From NCBI GenBank assembly GCA_949825025.1, contig OX463778.1:24733551-24797550 (forward strand): a DNA stretch of 64,000 nt. Direction: 5' to 3'. Shown piece after piece: positions 12,860 to 27,137 of the stretch. Both the position numbers and the translations under genes were made by a program. The stretch's first letter is position 1, and every line of letters begins with the position of its first letter. The stretch comes from Siphlonurus alternatus. Taxonomy: Eukaryota; Arthropoda; Insecta; Ephemeroptera; Siphlonuridae. The notes beneath the pieces were generated by a model. The model was given only the letters and a program-made list of their open reading frames with translations, did not search any database and was not told the DNA's origin.

Positions 12860-15800
12860 ACAGAGCAAATATTGTTAGCCACAGTGATTATATATCAATA
12901 ATAACAGTGTATTTTATACGTACAGTGGCCGCCTGGAACATTGAGTCCTAACGCCAAAGCAAATTTATCAATCATGTTTTTTTTGTTTTTTTTTTTTAAT
13001 TTGGTGATTCACTCTGAATGATTATAGGTCTTATGTCTGATCACAAAATGCAGAATTCTTCATCATTTGAATGGTAAAGTATCTTGGATATTGATGATAT
13101 GTATTGTGTTGTTTTGAGTGATAAATATGCATGCATAAGGAAAGTGCCAGGAACATTCATTACTGTACGTACAGTACAGTAGACAAAAATAGTAATTTTG
13201 AACTATGTATGCATACTGTATACGAACTGTACATACTGTATCATAGACATTCCAAAAATTCTGGTAGCATTTTATTTATAGCAGAGCATTCTATCTTTTC
13301 TACGTAAGTAGGATCGGTAGGATGCTCTGTTTGCAACCACATGCATGGCTACAGATTGCACCTACTTTTCTGCACTAAGATAAAATCGAATTATAATCCA
13401 ACCAAAATAAAGATTGGTTTATACTGCGGCAGTTGTGGTTACACCACTATGGCTCACAGTTTGTGTCTTGCTTGAGGTCACCAGCTCCCTGAACTTCTCA
13501 ATCCTGTCCACGCCCACCTCCGCAGACCCCAGCAGATTCCACTCTCTCGCTGTCCTCCTGATAAAAGAATACTTTCCCACATCATTGTTGCTAAACTTCT
13601 GCAAAGTTCTGCATCGTATTTTATGATACTCTGACATTCATTACAGTAGTATGTACAGTGCAGTGAATAAACTATCCATGCATACTGTATGCATACTGTA
13701 CATTTATACATATCATACTACTCATATCCTGTATGTCAGTATGTATACCCAACGCCAAATCTAATGCGAAAATCTCGGGGAGGCACCTCTGTGCTTGTAA
13801 GGGCCGGGACCATCACGATAATGAGCCACCTGTCACTCATGATGAGGATTGACCAAGGATTTTGTATGTATGGATAGGTTATCTCTATACCAATAGCATT
13901 AAAGCTACTGAGGCAAATCTCCAACGTAAGATGGCGACCGAGCGCAACCATCTGCATTGTAAACTATGTGGAAGTTCCCCAACGTAAGATGGCAGACATC
14001 CCATTGGTTACTGTTGTAAACGCCACCCACTTCCTCCTCACAACTCTGCCTCACCGACGGCAGTACCATCACCTATCCATACATACAAAATCCTTGGGAT
14101 TGACAGAGTGTCAAACTTTGATGTTGTTTATGACTTACTTTACGTCGATCATAAACAACATCAATGAGAAGCTTCAACATTGACGACACAATTCTCTCAG
14201 CCAATGAAAATCCAGCGCGCGAACTGCGCGCGCCGACATGTTCTATCAAGCTTCCTATCCTTTAACCCAGCGGTACCGGGTTTTTAATTTTTTCCGGCGG
14301 TTCTTATGAAGGGCAAGATTAATAATTCATATGAACCACGGGAAAGATCACTTTACACGACATAAAAAATATTCCAGATTTTGTACAGCATAGAATTTGA
14401 ATGAAAAAATGAATAAGATTTTTTTCCTAACAAACCTTACGGAGCGATGTCAGAATGCGGCGCTGCGGCATTTTTAAGTTGAAGCTTGTCATTGTCAGCG
14501 CGATGTCAACTCTATTTATAATGATGGTCCCGACACTTACAAGCACAGAGACTCACAGAGTTGCCTCCCCAAGATTTTCACATTAGATTTGGCGTTGTGT
14601 GTACACATGCAGTACATATAGGTATGATGCTGTAGGCGAGGATCCAAATCAATCCCCCCCCCCCTACTCCCATAACATCAATATTGGATTGGCGAAAACG
14701 TCTATATATTGCCTATATTAAATCCAAAATTTCGAGAGAGGCCGATGCCCCCAGCTAGGACCCTGTGCCTGGATCTGCGCCTGCTTGCATAGTATGCGCT
14801 GTATGCGATATGCAGCAATTACCTATATGCTTGTATGCAGTGTGCATAATGTACCGTACTATTAATAAGGTTAATGTACATTAATTGTGATTATTACAGT
14901 ATTAAATTGTAATTCTTTTTTTATTTTATATCAACAGGGTATCAAGGAAGCGAGACTACCAGCTGGAAAAACAGCTCAGACAAACTCATGCAGAAGAAGT
15001 TATAGATCACCCTTTGAAGCCTATGATAATTACAGTAAGTGAATTTAATTAGTTAATGTAACACAATTGAATATGTTGTTAACTGTATATCAGTATAATG
15101 TTACTCTTGTGTTGTCACAGATGTCTGAAAGTCGGTCAACACGACGTTTGGCCAGCAGCACAAGTAGCACTGGCTCGTCTACTCCGAGCACACCTCAACA
15201 ACGACGCAGTGTTGCTGCAATCGTTGATCCTCTTGGAGCAGCCTTGGATGGAGGAGACCCTCTCAGTCAGTTTGCACGAGAAGAAATGGATCCACTATCA
15301 AAAATGGCTGCAGAAAGAGCACCTGTAAGTGACCCCCAATTTAAAATATTGATACCAGTATATTACTTACTTACAGTATATTAAGTTATATGACTTACTG
15401 CTACTTTGGTTCAAAAATAATTTTATTTAAATTCATTTGCCTAAATATTTTGCTACAGTAGCTTATAATGTTGTAAAGTAATATATATTTTGTATTTTTG
15501 TGTTTTGTTATTTATCTTGCAGCAAAATTTCTATGGAGATTGTGATGTGCTGTTTTCTCTGTATAGTGGGAAAGTTCAAGCTCAGAGAGACGAAGCACAG
15601 CAGATCCACAAGACGACGAGTTGCTGACACAAGAGTCGTGGATTGCAAGAAAATCTGCAATCTTATCTCGTTTTACAACCTCTGAGAAACTTTCCATCAT
15701 GACCAGTTTCCTGTCTGGAGGAGATAAAGGTGATATGCAGCATCTCAAGTATATTACAAGAAAGTAGTCACAAGTGGTAAAGTGATTTTTAAGAAAGGAT

Positions 15801-18800
15801 TTTCATAGATGGTTTAGTAGCCAGTGAAATGAAACCAGCTCATTGTCAGGAGTTTATTAAACTGGTTACTGAACTTTCTGCAATGAATCTTTCCATACAA
15901 ACAATTTTATTACATACATAACTATTAAGTAACTCCTGACTGACACCTTGCTGTCTGCAGTGGTGGCGAGGCCTCAGCCAACAGGACCTCAGACCAGTGC
16001 AGCAGTGGAGAAAGTACGTACTCGGCTTGAGCAGCTTGATGACTTTGAGGAAGGCTCGGTGCGTGAAGAAGGAGACCTAAGTCAGGGTGAATATGCTGCC
16101 CGCATCGAGCAACTCAATGCCGAGCTCGTACAGGCCTGGAATGGCGACCAGCGAGTACGAGCTCTCAAGATTGCAATTCAGGTGTGTGAAAATTAATTTC
16201 AGGAATTTTATCAATTTACTGACAACCTAAAGACAAACTTGTAAACTTTTGGTAGATATTTTCCTGGTTATATTACTACCACTGAATAACCACTGAATTA
16301 GTCTGGATAAACAAGGAGATTTTCAACACCATTTATTTTTTTCCATTTCTATATTGCTCCTGGATCACTGCAACAAGAAATTAAAAGAAACGTTTATTTT
16401 TATACTTATATTCTATTTACTATACACTGAGAGGCAGCTATTACCCTTGCATGATTTGTTATTGCTGCAGATCCAAGAGACAAAGAAATAAATACATCTT
16501 ATTTGCAATTTTAAAGAAGTAAAAAATTCATTGTCATAAAAATATTAGGTAGTGAAAAAAACAATCAAAAAATAAATAAATTTTTCCACACCTTCATAAC
16601 AATATGGACTTAGCACCTAAATACAGCAGGTTAACAATTTTCTTGCAGTCTCTAGGTATACATAAAGCTGTTGTTTGGTTGTTAATAATGGTTGTTCACT
16701 AGTGCTCGAAGCTGCTGGCTGACACAGCGGTGATCCAGTTCTACCCCAGCAAGTTCGTCCTCATAACGGACATCCTCGACATATTTGGTCAGCTGGTCCA
16801 TGACCGACTACGAGCAAAGGCTGAGGGAGGGCATGGGTGAGAAGTGTTCTAATGTTGATTAAATGTTAACTTTTCTTTTTTAATTTATGAAGCAAAAAAA
16901 TTGTTGACGAATTCAAAGTTTGCCACGCTGAAAAATTTTGCTGGTCATAGAACATGAAAAAGTTCAAATTTAATCAACGTCTCTCTATTAAAAAAATATT
17001 AAGTTACAAAATGAAATAAAATTGTTCTTAATCTGGAATTCTTAATTGGACTTTATCCCAAAGCTATGTTTGATACTTAATGGTTAAAATAATACATACT
17101 CAGTGCCCCTTAAATATATTTTTATTTCATAATGTTTCTGTTAAAAACCTATTTCTTAATTAAAATTAAAATCAAGCCCCATTTAATCTATTACAAAATG
17201 TATTTTGAAGGGGAAGCATTAGAAAAACCTTGAAGAATATTGAACACAATTTTTTATTTACAGTATATTAATTTCTAAGATATTTTCATAAACAGTTTTG
17301 AATCCATTTGTCATCTTTTCTGTTCTCTAATTGCCTTGTATTGTTCAGGTCCGGAGCTCACGGCCGGCTACCAGCAGACTTCACACCCGACATGGTGCCC
17401 GAAGCAGCCAAGGAGACCTGCCGCAACTGGTTCTACAAAATCGCCTCCATACGAGAACTTGTGCCTCGGCTCTACGTTGAGACGGCTATTCTGAGATCCT
17501 ACAGCTTCCTCACCTCAAGGTAAGCCCCAGTCTTCTATTTGTAAGTTTGTAACTCCTAATTAATAGCTGCGTGGAGTCTACTGTTAGTTCCTTCCTTCAA
17601 GATAGATACAGCCTTCTATGAGCTAGTTAACCAATTGGAGGTAACTTGTTCCCCAATTTGGATAGATTCTTGTTCTAAATAGGCCTCATTAGAGTTTACC
17701 AAATTTGAAATTTAATCATTTTGTAAGGTCAAAAATAGCTGTAAAGGAAAGGGGAAAGAAGAAGAATCGCTACTACCCATTTACAATTATTGTTGAATAT
17801 TCCATTCTGTCCTACAAATAGAACTGAAAAAGATTGTTGTTTTTTCAACCAAAGCAAGTGCTTATATTTTACAATGTTTTTTGTAATGTACAATTTGCAT
17901 CACATTTTTTTAGTAGCTCAATCGAAAGAGGAGGTAGAAAAATACACCTATGAATTTTATGAGATTTTTATTCTTACTGCATCATGGCTAAAATAGGGAT
18001 GTAAAGAGGTCACGTGACTTGGAGGCGGCGCCCATATCACCAATGACGTCATTGAACTGTCTGGTCAAGCAAACGATCGTCTATATAACGCTTGTAAACT
18101 ATAAATTAATTGTTGCTTGTTTCCATAGCAACGTGGTTGTTTGCAAGTGTTATAAAGTTGATCGTTTGTTTTACCGAACAGTTCAATGACGTCATAGGCG
18201 ACGCGGGCGATGCCTCCAGGTCACGTGACCTCTCTTTTAGCCATGATGCGATACGAATAAAAATCTAAAAAAATTCACAGGTGTATTTTTCGACCTCCTC
18301 TTCCGATTGAGCTAGTAAAAAAAAATGATGCAAATTGTCCATTCAGTAGTTTGTATGTAATGTTTCATAGATAGATTATCACTTACTTTCTCAATTAATT
18401 TTAAATAAATATTTAACAAATGTGGCAACAAATTGTATAGAATCTGTTCTTCATTATTTTATTTGCTCCCCTATGCTAATTTAGCTAAAATAGTACATGG
18501 TATTTTGTGCTCATATCAAATTTACCTTTAAGTATCTCCATTCAAGGTTCATTGACCCTACCAAAGTATAATACAGTATGTTACTCTAATACAGTATTAT
18601 AGAATACAGTTTTGTAAAATAAAACGACTGACATGTTTTCCAGTGAGTTCTCACAAGCGCTGCTCCGACTGACGAGAATGATTCGAGGTATCGGAGACCC
18701 CCTGGTGGCAGTCTACGCTCGCTGCTACCTGTGTCGTGTGGGCTTGTCAATCACGCGGGACCGCGCCTATGTGCAGGAGAACCTCTATGACTTTCTCGCC

Positions 18801-19663
18801 TCACACCAGCAGGTCAGCTCACAGCCGGAGGCGGAAGTTATTAAGCACATTGCATTGTGTTTGTTTTACTTGGACAAACAAAACTGGTACTGTACTTCAG
18901 GAATATATTATAATTTAAAAGAGTAAGCTAGGAATTTCTTAAATTATTATAATATTATGCTGGATGCACACAAGGAGTTCAATGATAAATAATTGGTCTC
19001 TAGTTATTGATTGATTTTTTTCTTTTCTTTTCTTTCAATGAGCACTAATAAAATATGCTAAAACAGTGAATCAATTAACAGTCACTAACTTAATTGGTAT
19101 GTGTCCTTGTAACACAATAGTAAGTAAATTCATAATTAACTTATTTATATATATAATAGTTACAGTTAGTGCAATTATAGGTTTCAAATCATGCAAGTAT
19201 TTACAGCTTTACTTAAATTATCCAAAACTGTTTTTACTCATAACTTTGAATTATATACAAATTATATAAATCAAGCAATTACAGTATTGTACACAAAGTA
19301 TACAATATTAGTAATGTAACAACTAAGATGAACTCTCCGGTCTTCAGTTGTACGGACGGTGTGCGAGGGCGGAGCTTTCTCGGCAGCGGGTGGATGTGGG
19401 CAGCTACCTGACGCTGTACACCCCCGCACTGGACTGGGTCCTGCAGGTGGCTGCACACCCTGGCACTGAGCAGCAACTGCTGAGCCTACTGGCCAGGTGC
19501 CAGGAGCTGGGCGTCAGGAGGTCAGTTCTTCATCAGTAGGATCGTGTTCAAAGCAATGCCAGTGGAATGTACCGTCCCAGTATATAGAGGAATTAGGAGG
19601 GAGCGCAACTCCCATGGAGTCCTAAGCAACTAGAAACTGGCATATTGTACTCACTCAGGAACT

Positions 19664-19718
<55 letters not shown>

Positions 19719-20430
19719 TTTTCTTATTTATTTATTTTTATTTATTTTTTGTTTTTTTGTTTTCAACTTCAGCATTGTCAATTACTGTCTTCTATGACAG
19801 ATTCTAATCCATCTTTAAAATAAATCTTTGCTATTCAGTATCAATTAGCTCAATTTTTAATTCAAATCTCCATAATAAAGATACTTCATTTCACTATAAA
19901 AATAATTGTCATTCTATGTTTGACCTTCAAAAATTGCAAGTATGTTAGTTGAAATGTTGTCCAATTTGTGTAATTTTATTTTTTATTTCATTCCAGTGGA
20001 CTGGTGCTCAATTCCATCATGGTCGCTTTTAAAGCCATTTACATTTCGGCAAGGGCCACACAATTTGTGGATCTGATCACAGCCTGTGATGATGATGGTA
20101 AGTCTTTCAACTTCATTCATTAGAAAGTAGAGGGTAATTATTTCTGTGATATTTAGGTTTTATCTGTCTCCTTCAAAACAAATCTACCAGTCATTGTAAT
20201 ATTCACCAGTCCTTAAGGGTAAGATAACACGAACAATTGATTGTTGTAGTCCCATTTGATTAACATGTAAACCTTAGCAACCTCATAATAATTCTGATTT
20301 TTTTTTTTTTTAGAGACAGTTCTTAGCACCAACAAAATGTGGAAAAAATTTCAAAGCAATCGAACGATCCAATTTTTTTAAATGATTTTTTTAAATTTTC
20401 AGTATACGGCTTTCCCATGGAGACCTAAAC

Positions 20431-20466
<36 letters not shown>

Positions 20467-22340
20467 TTAAAAAAATTGGATCGTCCGATTGTTTTGAAAT
20501 TTTTTCCGTATTTTTTTGGTGCCAAGAACTGTCTCTCAAAAAAAATTCAGAATCATTATGAGGTTGCTAAGGTTTACATGTTAATCAAATGGGACTACAA
20601 CAATCGATTGTTCGTGTTATCTTACCCTTAAAAGTCTTTAAAAACACACAAGTGCATTCAACTTTGATTGCATATTATTGGAAGCCAAGTTAGCCAAATT
20701 AAAGTTACTCCCACTACCAGAACTTCTTAAAACCAGGTGTTGTACTAAAGGTTTATTCACTTTATTCTTACAGGCTTCCCTCGCTACGTGTTGTTCCGCA
20801 CTCTGGGCCTGTGTGTGGTTGCTGCAGAGCCCCCCAGGGAGCAGCACCTGTCTCTGCTCAACGCCGTCTGGAAAGTCGTGACTCGTCTCAGCGACGTGAG
20901 CCATTACGCAGCCTGTGCTGAGGTCTGGATTGAGTTTGCAGTGAAATACTTCACGGTGAGTAGTGTTCTATTTGTCCGTATGTAATTTAATTTCTTTTTC
21001 TTTCCTTGTGACAGCATTATAGCAGCCATTTAACTTCCAGACAAAATTGAGGCACTTATTTCTATTCTCTCTTACTTGATACCAGGCAACTAGTCAAGTT
21101 TTAATTTTATTGCTGAGAACCTGAACAGGTACTCTCCTCTGATTTAACTAGTGAAAAAAACATAAACTATCCATTGAGTCAAATATTAAAGTTTTATTTT
21201 CTTAATTATCATAATTCTTAATTGCTAAAATTATAAACATTTGAAAAAGTTATGTCAATCTGTTCACCAAATCTGAGATAATTATTATTCTATTAAGCTT
21301 ATGCAAAATGAAAATTGTCAATAGTTGTTTGTATATATACCGTGCTGTAATTATTGAATATTGTTATTTTAATTATTTTAATTGTGGTATTTTGGATGTT
21401 TGTCTATGATTGTATTACTAATCTTTTGTTTTGTTTTTTTGTTTTGTTTTCACAGTTATTTCAATTTTGTTTAGTATGTAGTCACAATGTATCGACTGAT
21501 ATTTAATGTGAATAAAGAAATAAAATAAATAATGTTTTGATTTCCTGGTTGACAGCCTCGTGAAGTGAACACATTCCTGGCGGACATGGTGCGTCACTTG
21601 ACTCCGGAGAGGGCCTATGAGGCTCACTACCCCCAGCTGCAGTCCGTGGTGGCGACGCTGCTACGACACTGCCCAGAGCTAGAGACACTCTTTGCTATGG
21701 TGAGACAATATGCCAAAACAATATATTAATTCTATCCTTTACAGTGGCGTGCGGTCCATGTAATCGCAATAACCGCCGGTTGCTCTGGGTTTTTGACGAA
21801 AAACGTTTTTTATTGCATTTGTAGAGAAACTGTGTCTTTTGATACACTCGACATCAAGATGCAGTAAATTCTTTTGAAACGTTTCTTATAAGTTCGCGCG
21901 TTTCCTGTATACCCCCACTCTACCGCATCGCTACCAAGCTGCGGTGCAGCCTTACGGCGCTATTGCAGGGAACGCAAAGAGCGAGAGGGGTAGTAGGGGA
22001 GGTGGCCTATCTCGATAACACAAGATTCTGCATCGCAGCTCGTAGCGATTCTCGGACCTGCTCGGATTGCCGAAGATTTCCGATCGTCGGCGCAAAAGAT
22101 AATAATAAACTCGCGCGCAGATTCTGAAGTTAATTTGTTATAATTATGCATACATTTTATAATTTTGATTTTTAAATAATTTTAACGTAAATTTGCTCCC
22201 TACTTAATTGTTTTAAACAAAAAAGAAAAAGTTTAAAGTGATCTGACTTATAAAATTCATACTTTCTGGTTTTAATAACAGGGTTAGACAATTTTAGTTA
22301 TTTTATGGTTTCAAATATACGAAAAATATTTGTTATATAA

Positions 22341-22379
<39 letters not shown>

Positions 22380-25300
22380 TCAAAATTACGTACAGAACGG
22401 ACGAGATTTTTACAGAATCCATTTTTACTTTATATCCTGTATGTACATTTTGTATGCTAATTATTTAAGGGCCTTGATTGCTGTCCCAGAATAAAATACT
22501 AATTTTTAATTTGTGAATACTAGCTATTAGAAAATATAATAAGTTGTAATTTATAAGATTTTTATCTTCATTTCCACGACTCAATGTATGATATGTTTAT
22601 TTTGATATATATATTGTAAATACGTACAATTAAAAGTGTAATTAAATTTTTTTAAAAGGGGCGTGGCATCCAAAAATTTCGCACCTGCGGCGCGCTAGGG
22701 GTGGGCGCTCACGCGCCGTCCGTGTGGGGGCTGGTCTGTTTTCTTTTGCGATTACCCTAAGTAAAAAACCACCGCACGCCACTGATCCTTTATACTGTAC
22801 AAACAATTACGATTTTACATTTTTTTTTAAATTGTTTTAGTGTATGATTTTTGTAAGTAGTAGGAAAATAAATTGTTTCCTTTTTGCATTAACTTTTTCA
22901 TTATCTTCTTTTCATAAATATCACAAAACTGTGGATGTGATAGTTAATGAATGTGTTAAGTAATATTCATACTATCAAATTTCATCACCAACAAACAAAC
23001 TAATTTGCTTTTTGTATTGGACAGGACAAGTTCCTGCCATTCCTGGACATGTTCCAGAAGGAGAGTGTGCGAGTGGAGGTGTGCAAGAGCGTCATGGAGT
23101 CATTCTGCAGGCACCAGCGCGAGGCAATCCATGACCCAGTCACCATCAGTGGTGTCATGTTCGTGTGCAGAGTGCTGCATGACTCAGTCAGGTACTTGGC
23201 AACTTTGAAAGGGTGGGGGATAACGGAAGACTTAATCTTCAGAATTACTTCTCGCTCAATTGTCTGCGAGAGGAATCAAGATACCTATTAAGCAAGCAGT
23301 TTTTTATTATTATTATTGTGATCTTGTATTGTTTATGAAAATAAATAAAATGAAAGTTCTTGATTCAAAGTCAGAATATCCTTAAAAGTGAAAGCTGGGG
23401 GAAGGGAGGGGGGGGGGCAGGGAAGAGGGGAGAACATTTCATTTCAAAGTTTTAATAATTACTGGGGAAATGGGGAAATATGGTTGATGGCATATGTTAG
23501 TGAGATGTTTATTTTTTTCTAGAAAGCAGAGTTTTTTCATTATTATTATTAATACAGTAATATTAAATTTTAAAATTTATGTAAGATTTGCAGCGAATAA
23601 CAGCAATAAAAGGACATTTTTTTCAACTTTAATAGGTAGGTGACTACATGTAGACTTTTTATTTAACTCCTATTTCACTTGAAATATATATGAAGTTTTT
23701 GATTATAAGTATAGAAAAAGTCACTGAAAGAAACAAATAATTTTGATGAGGTGAAAGAGTTGGTCAGAAAACATAACCTGGAACTGTGTCTTATTTTCTC
23801 AGTGCTCTCACTGTGGAGGATGAGAAAAGACAGATCGGAAACCTCATCTGTGGCTTCGTCAAATCTGTGGACTTTGGAAGAGACTTTGAGCAACAACTTA
23901 GCTTCTATGTGGATGCCAGAGCAGCCTTCACCAACTTAGATCCAGTTCACGTGCAGTTAGTGCAGGTATGCAATTAAAGTCACAATCTAATAATTTAACC
24001 TTTGAATATTTAAATAAATTACAGAAAGACATGCTTGAAGTAATTTGCAATACTTTGTATATTTAGAATTCATAGCAGCTGTATAATTTATATTTTATAA
24101 CATTTATATCATGTTAGTTTTAATATTTTATTTACTTAATTGACATTGATAGTAATATGGCTATGTAAATAAATCTTGTACATAAAATTGTATTTCTTTA
24201 AAAGCTATTTTTGCAACATTAAATATTAAAATGTTGACAACAGATCAAATTAACAATGACTTCTTCACTGCAGAGTGTCAACCGACTAGCTGTGGACACT
24301 CGCTGCATTGTGGGGGGACATCACACTCGCAAGACAGCTGCGTTTGTGCGAGCATGTGCGGCCTACTGTTTCATCACGGTGCCCTCCATCGGTAGCGTGG
24401 TGTCCAGGCTTGAGCTCTACATGGTGTCTGGCCAGGTGGCGCTACTCAACCAGTGTCTTGGACAAGGTAAGAACAAATCTCAATGTTTAGATTTCTAGAA
24501 TTAATTGTCAAATCGGAATCACTTTAAATAAAAAATTTGAATCAATTTGAATTTAAATTTTAATCAAGATAGTTTCATACACTTTGACAGAACCTTGGTT
24601 GTAAGCCACTGAAAGTCTCATTTAATTGTAGCAATTAATTTGTAATTATGTATACATATCTAAAGCAAATTTAATGACCTTTAAAAATAAATTAACACAA
24701 TTATTTTGTGATTCTACTGTAATTATGTGAAAGGAAAGTAAACTTGTCCTATTTTTTTTATTTATTGTTAAAAAAATGCGTTTTAGAAGGTAACTGCTAT
24801 GATGTATTTCCTTATCTCAAGTTTAAAGTAACATTAAATTTAAAAACAAAAAGGAAAAAGTACAGCTACAACTAGTACATATATAAATACATATTAAATA
24901 CAGTATATGTATGTACAAACTTTTATTTCAAAGTAATTATTTTTTATATAACATATATTGTTTATTGATTTTGTTGTGAACCCATTTTATCTTAGCCATC
25001 TTAAGATTAACTGACACATTTGCTCGACAGCTGACGCTTGCTTCAAGGCAGCCCTCAGCCTCATCCCCGAACTTCCTCGGATGCTGGAAGTTGACGGCAA
25101 GCAGAAGAGCTCCGAGTCCTTCCTCGTCTCCTACCTCTGCAATTTCATGTCCACCCTGCTGGTCGTACCGGTGAGTCTCTACAAGCTGATGAATTGTCTG
25201 TGCGTATAATGTGTGTTTTTACACTAAAAGAGACGGATATAATAAAAAATAAGTTTGGGCTGGCTCAAAATATTTTACTGTGCAGTATATAAGTTCAAAA

Positions 25301-27106
25301 CTTTTTTTTTTTTTTTTTTTTTTTTTTGCTACTTGAGCAATAATAATTAATTTTTTTACAAAATATTATGCCTCTTCAACTACAATAATTGTCAATTAAA
25401 TACAATCTGAATTAAAAATTTTGAGAAATTAATATCAATTAAGTAAACCTATATTTAAAAAAAAATTCGAGTGAAAACTAATATCAAAAAAGAAGTCCAA
25501 TAGAAAATTTCCAGAAGTTCATTCAGGTGATGATTCCTTGCAGGACCCTCCTGAGCAGGGGGTGATGTATCTGACTCGAGGCCTCCTCAACGTGATCCAG
25601 CAGCACCCTTGGGAGAACTTCGGCTCAGCAAAGATGGCGCTCTACCTCAACGTGCTGAGCATGTTGGCCGTGGCCACCCAAGAGAGCTACCCCTACCACA
25701 TCGAGAAAGGTGGGCTTGATTTACTAAATATTAATTTATTCTGATTTTGCTTTCTTTCTTAATTTCCTTTTTATCTTGATTGGCAGCTCGATTCATTTTT
25801 CATTAAATAGAGGAACAAAAAGACAATTACGTAAATATGTTTCTAATAGCAAAATCAAATTAAACTGTGCAGATTGTAGTCAATTTTACACCATTCTATT
25901 TTACCCCCATTTTTTCTGGGAGAAAAAAAAAAAGTTAAAATTGTAGGGGAATCTTTAAAAAAATAATAATAAACAAATTGTAAGCAAACATCATCATAAA
26001 AAAAATACTATGATAGTACCAGCTTAATTATACCAGACTGTATAACAAGCAAAAATGAAATATGAAGCTAAAATAATGAAACACTTGTACAGCCAACTAA
26101 AATCTGCAGCCCATACATTCATTTTTAAAATAAATTGGCAGACCAGCTTCATATACATGTGACGTACCAGACTGACCCTAGCTCTGTCCACAGTGGACTC
26201 CAACGATGCACTGTATGGTTCAGACCCTAAGTTTGTGTCGGAGGTCGAACGAATGTGTGGTGTGATTGTTGAGGAGATTCTCGTACACCTCAAAACGCTC
26301 GACAACAATGAGACACTTGATAAGCAGGTGAGTGCACAGGTGTTGTAGTTTTCTCCGGCTTGGGAGTGAGTATAAAGTTGAGTCATACAGAGCAATGCAA
26401 TTAAGGGCAATTTTACTGTGAAAGTTAATGTTTTTTTTTTTTTTTTTTTTTTTTGTAGCTCAAATTTTTTGGGGATAATTTCAAATAATGTTTAATGCTA
26501 AATACTCCCCCAGATATTATATATATTTATTGACGTAAATTATTATTAAGAAAAACATCATCAAGAGACTATACAGTTTAATTAAAACTGGGTGCATGCA
26601 TGGAGATAACACCCTAGAATTATACAATGTGTGTAAAATGCACTTTTCAGAGAGGAGTGTTTGGAATTAAGTTTCAATTAAATTCAAAATAGAAATTAGA
26701 AATTCAGCACATATATATCACAGGAGTATAAAATTTTAATTTTTTTACTGTAACATCATGAAATTACTCTCATGATCAAGTGACTTGAATGCCTGCAACA
26801 TATATTGCAGACTGATGTCCAACTGTTGCAGGCCAGCCTTGCTCTAGAGTTGTTCCATCGTCTTGTGAGCCTCACAGACCTCAGTCAGCCAGGGCCTGCC
26901 TCCCTGGCCGCCAAGCTGTGGCACCTGGCACAGCGAAGGGGCCGGGCAGACCCCCGCATGTCCGTGAGTATATCCATATCAGACAGATGATCTGCAGGAT
27001 GTATTATTGTACCTTTTTGCTTCTTGCAAGACTTCGTTAAGATGATCTTACTAGAATCTTGTTGGAATTTTATACAACATTTGATACCGGTACAGCTTTA
27101 GAAATT

Positions 27107-27137
<31 letters not shown>

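Larger units (their letters stand above)
12971..14295 (+). repeat. Direct repeat copy 2, with duplicate VPS35L coding exon 1
   Basis: Second copy of 9899-11223. The duplicate start exon is at 13033-13073 with the same GTAAAG donor. It is the copy nearer exon 2 (14938). It is preceded by the LINE poly(A) and ~112 unrelated bases instead of the CG-containing stretch that precedes copy 1. After 14295 the sequence continues as VPS35L intron 1. Confidence 0.92.
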
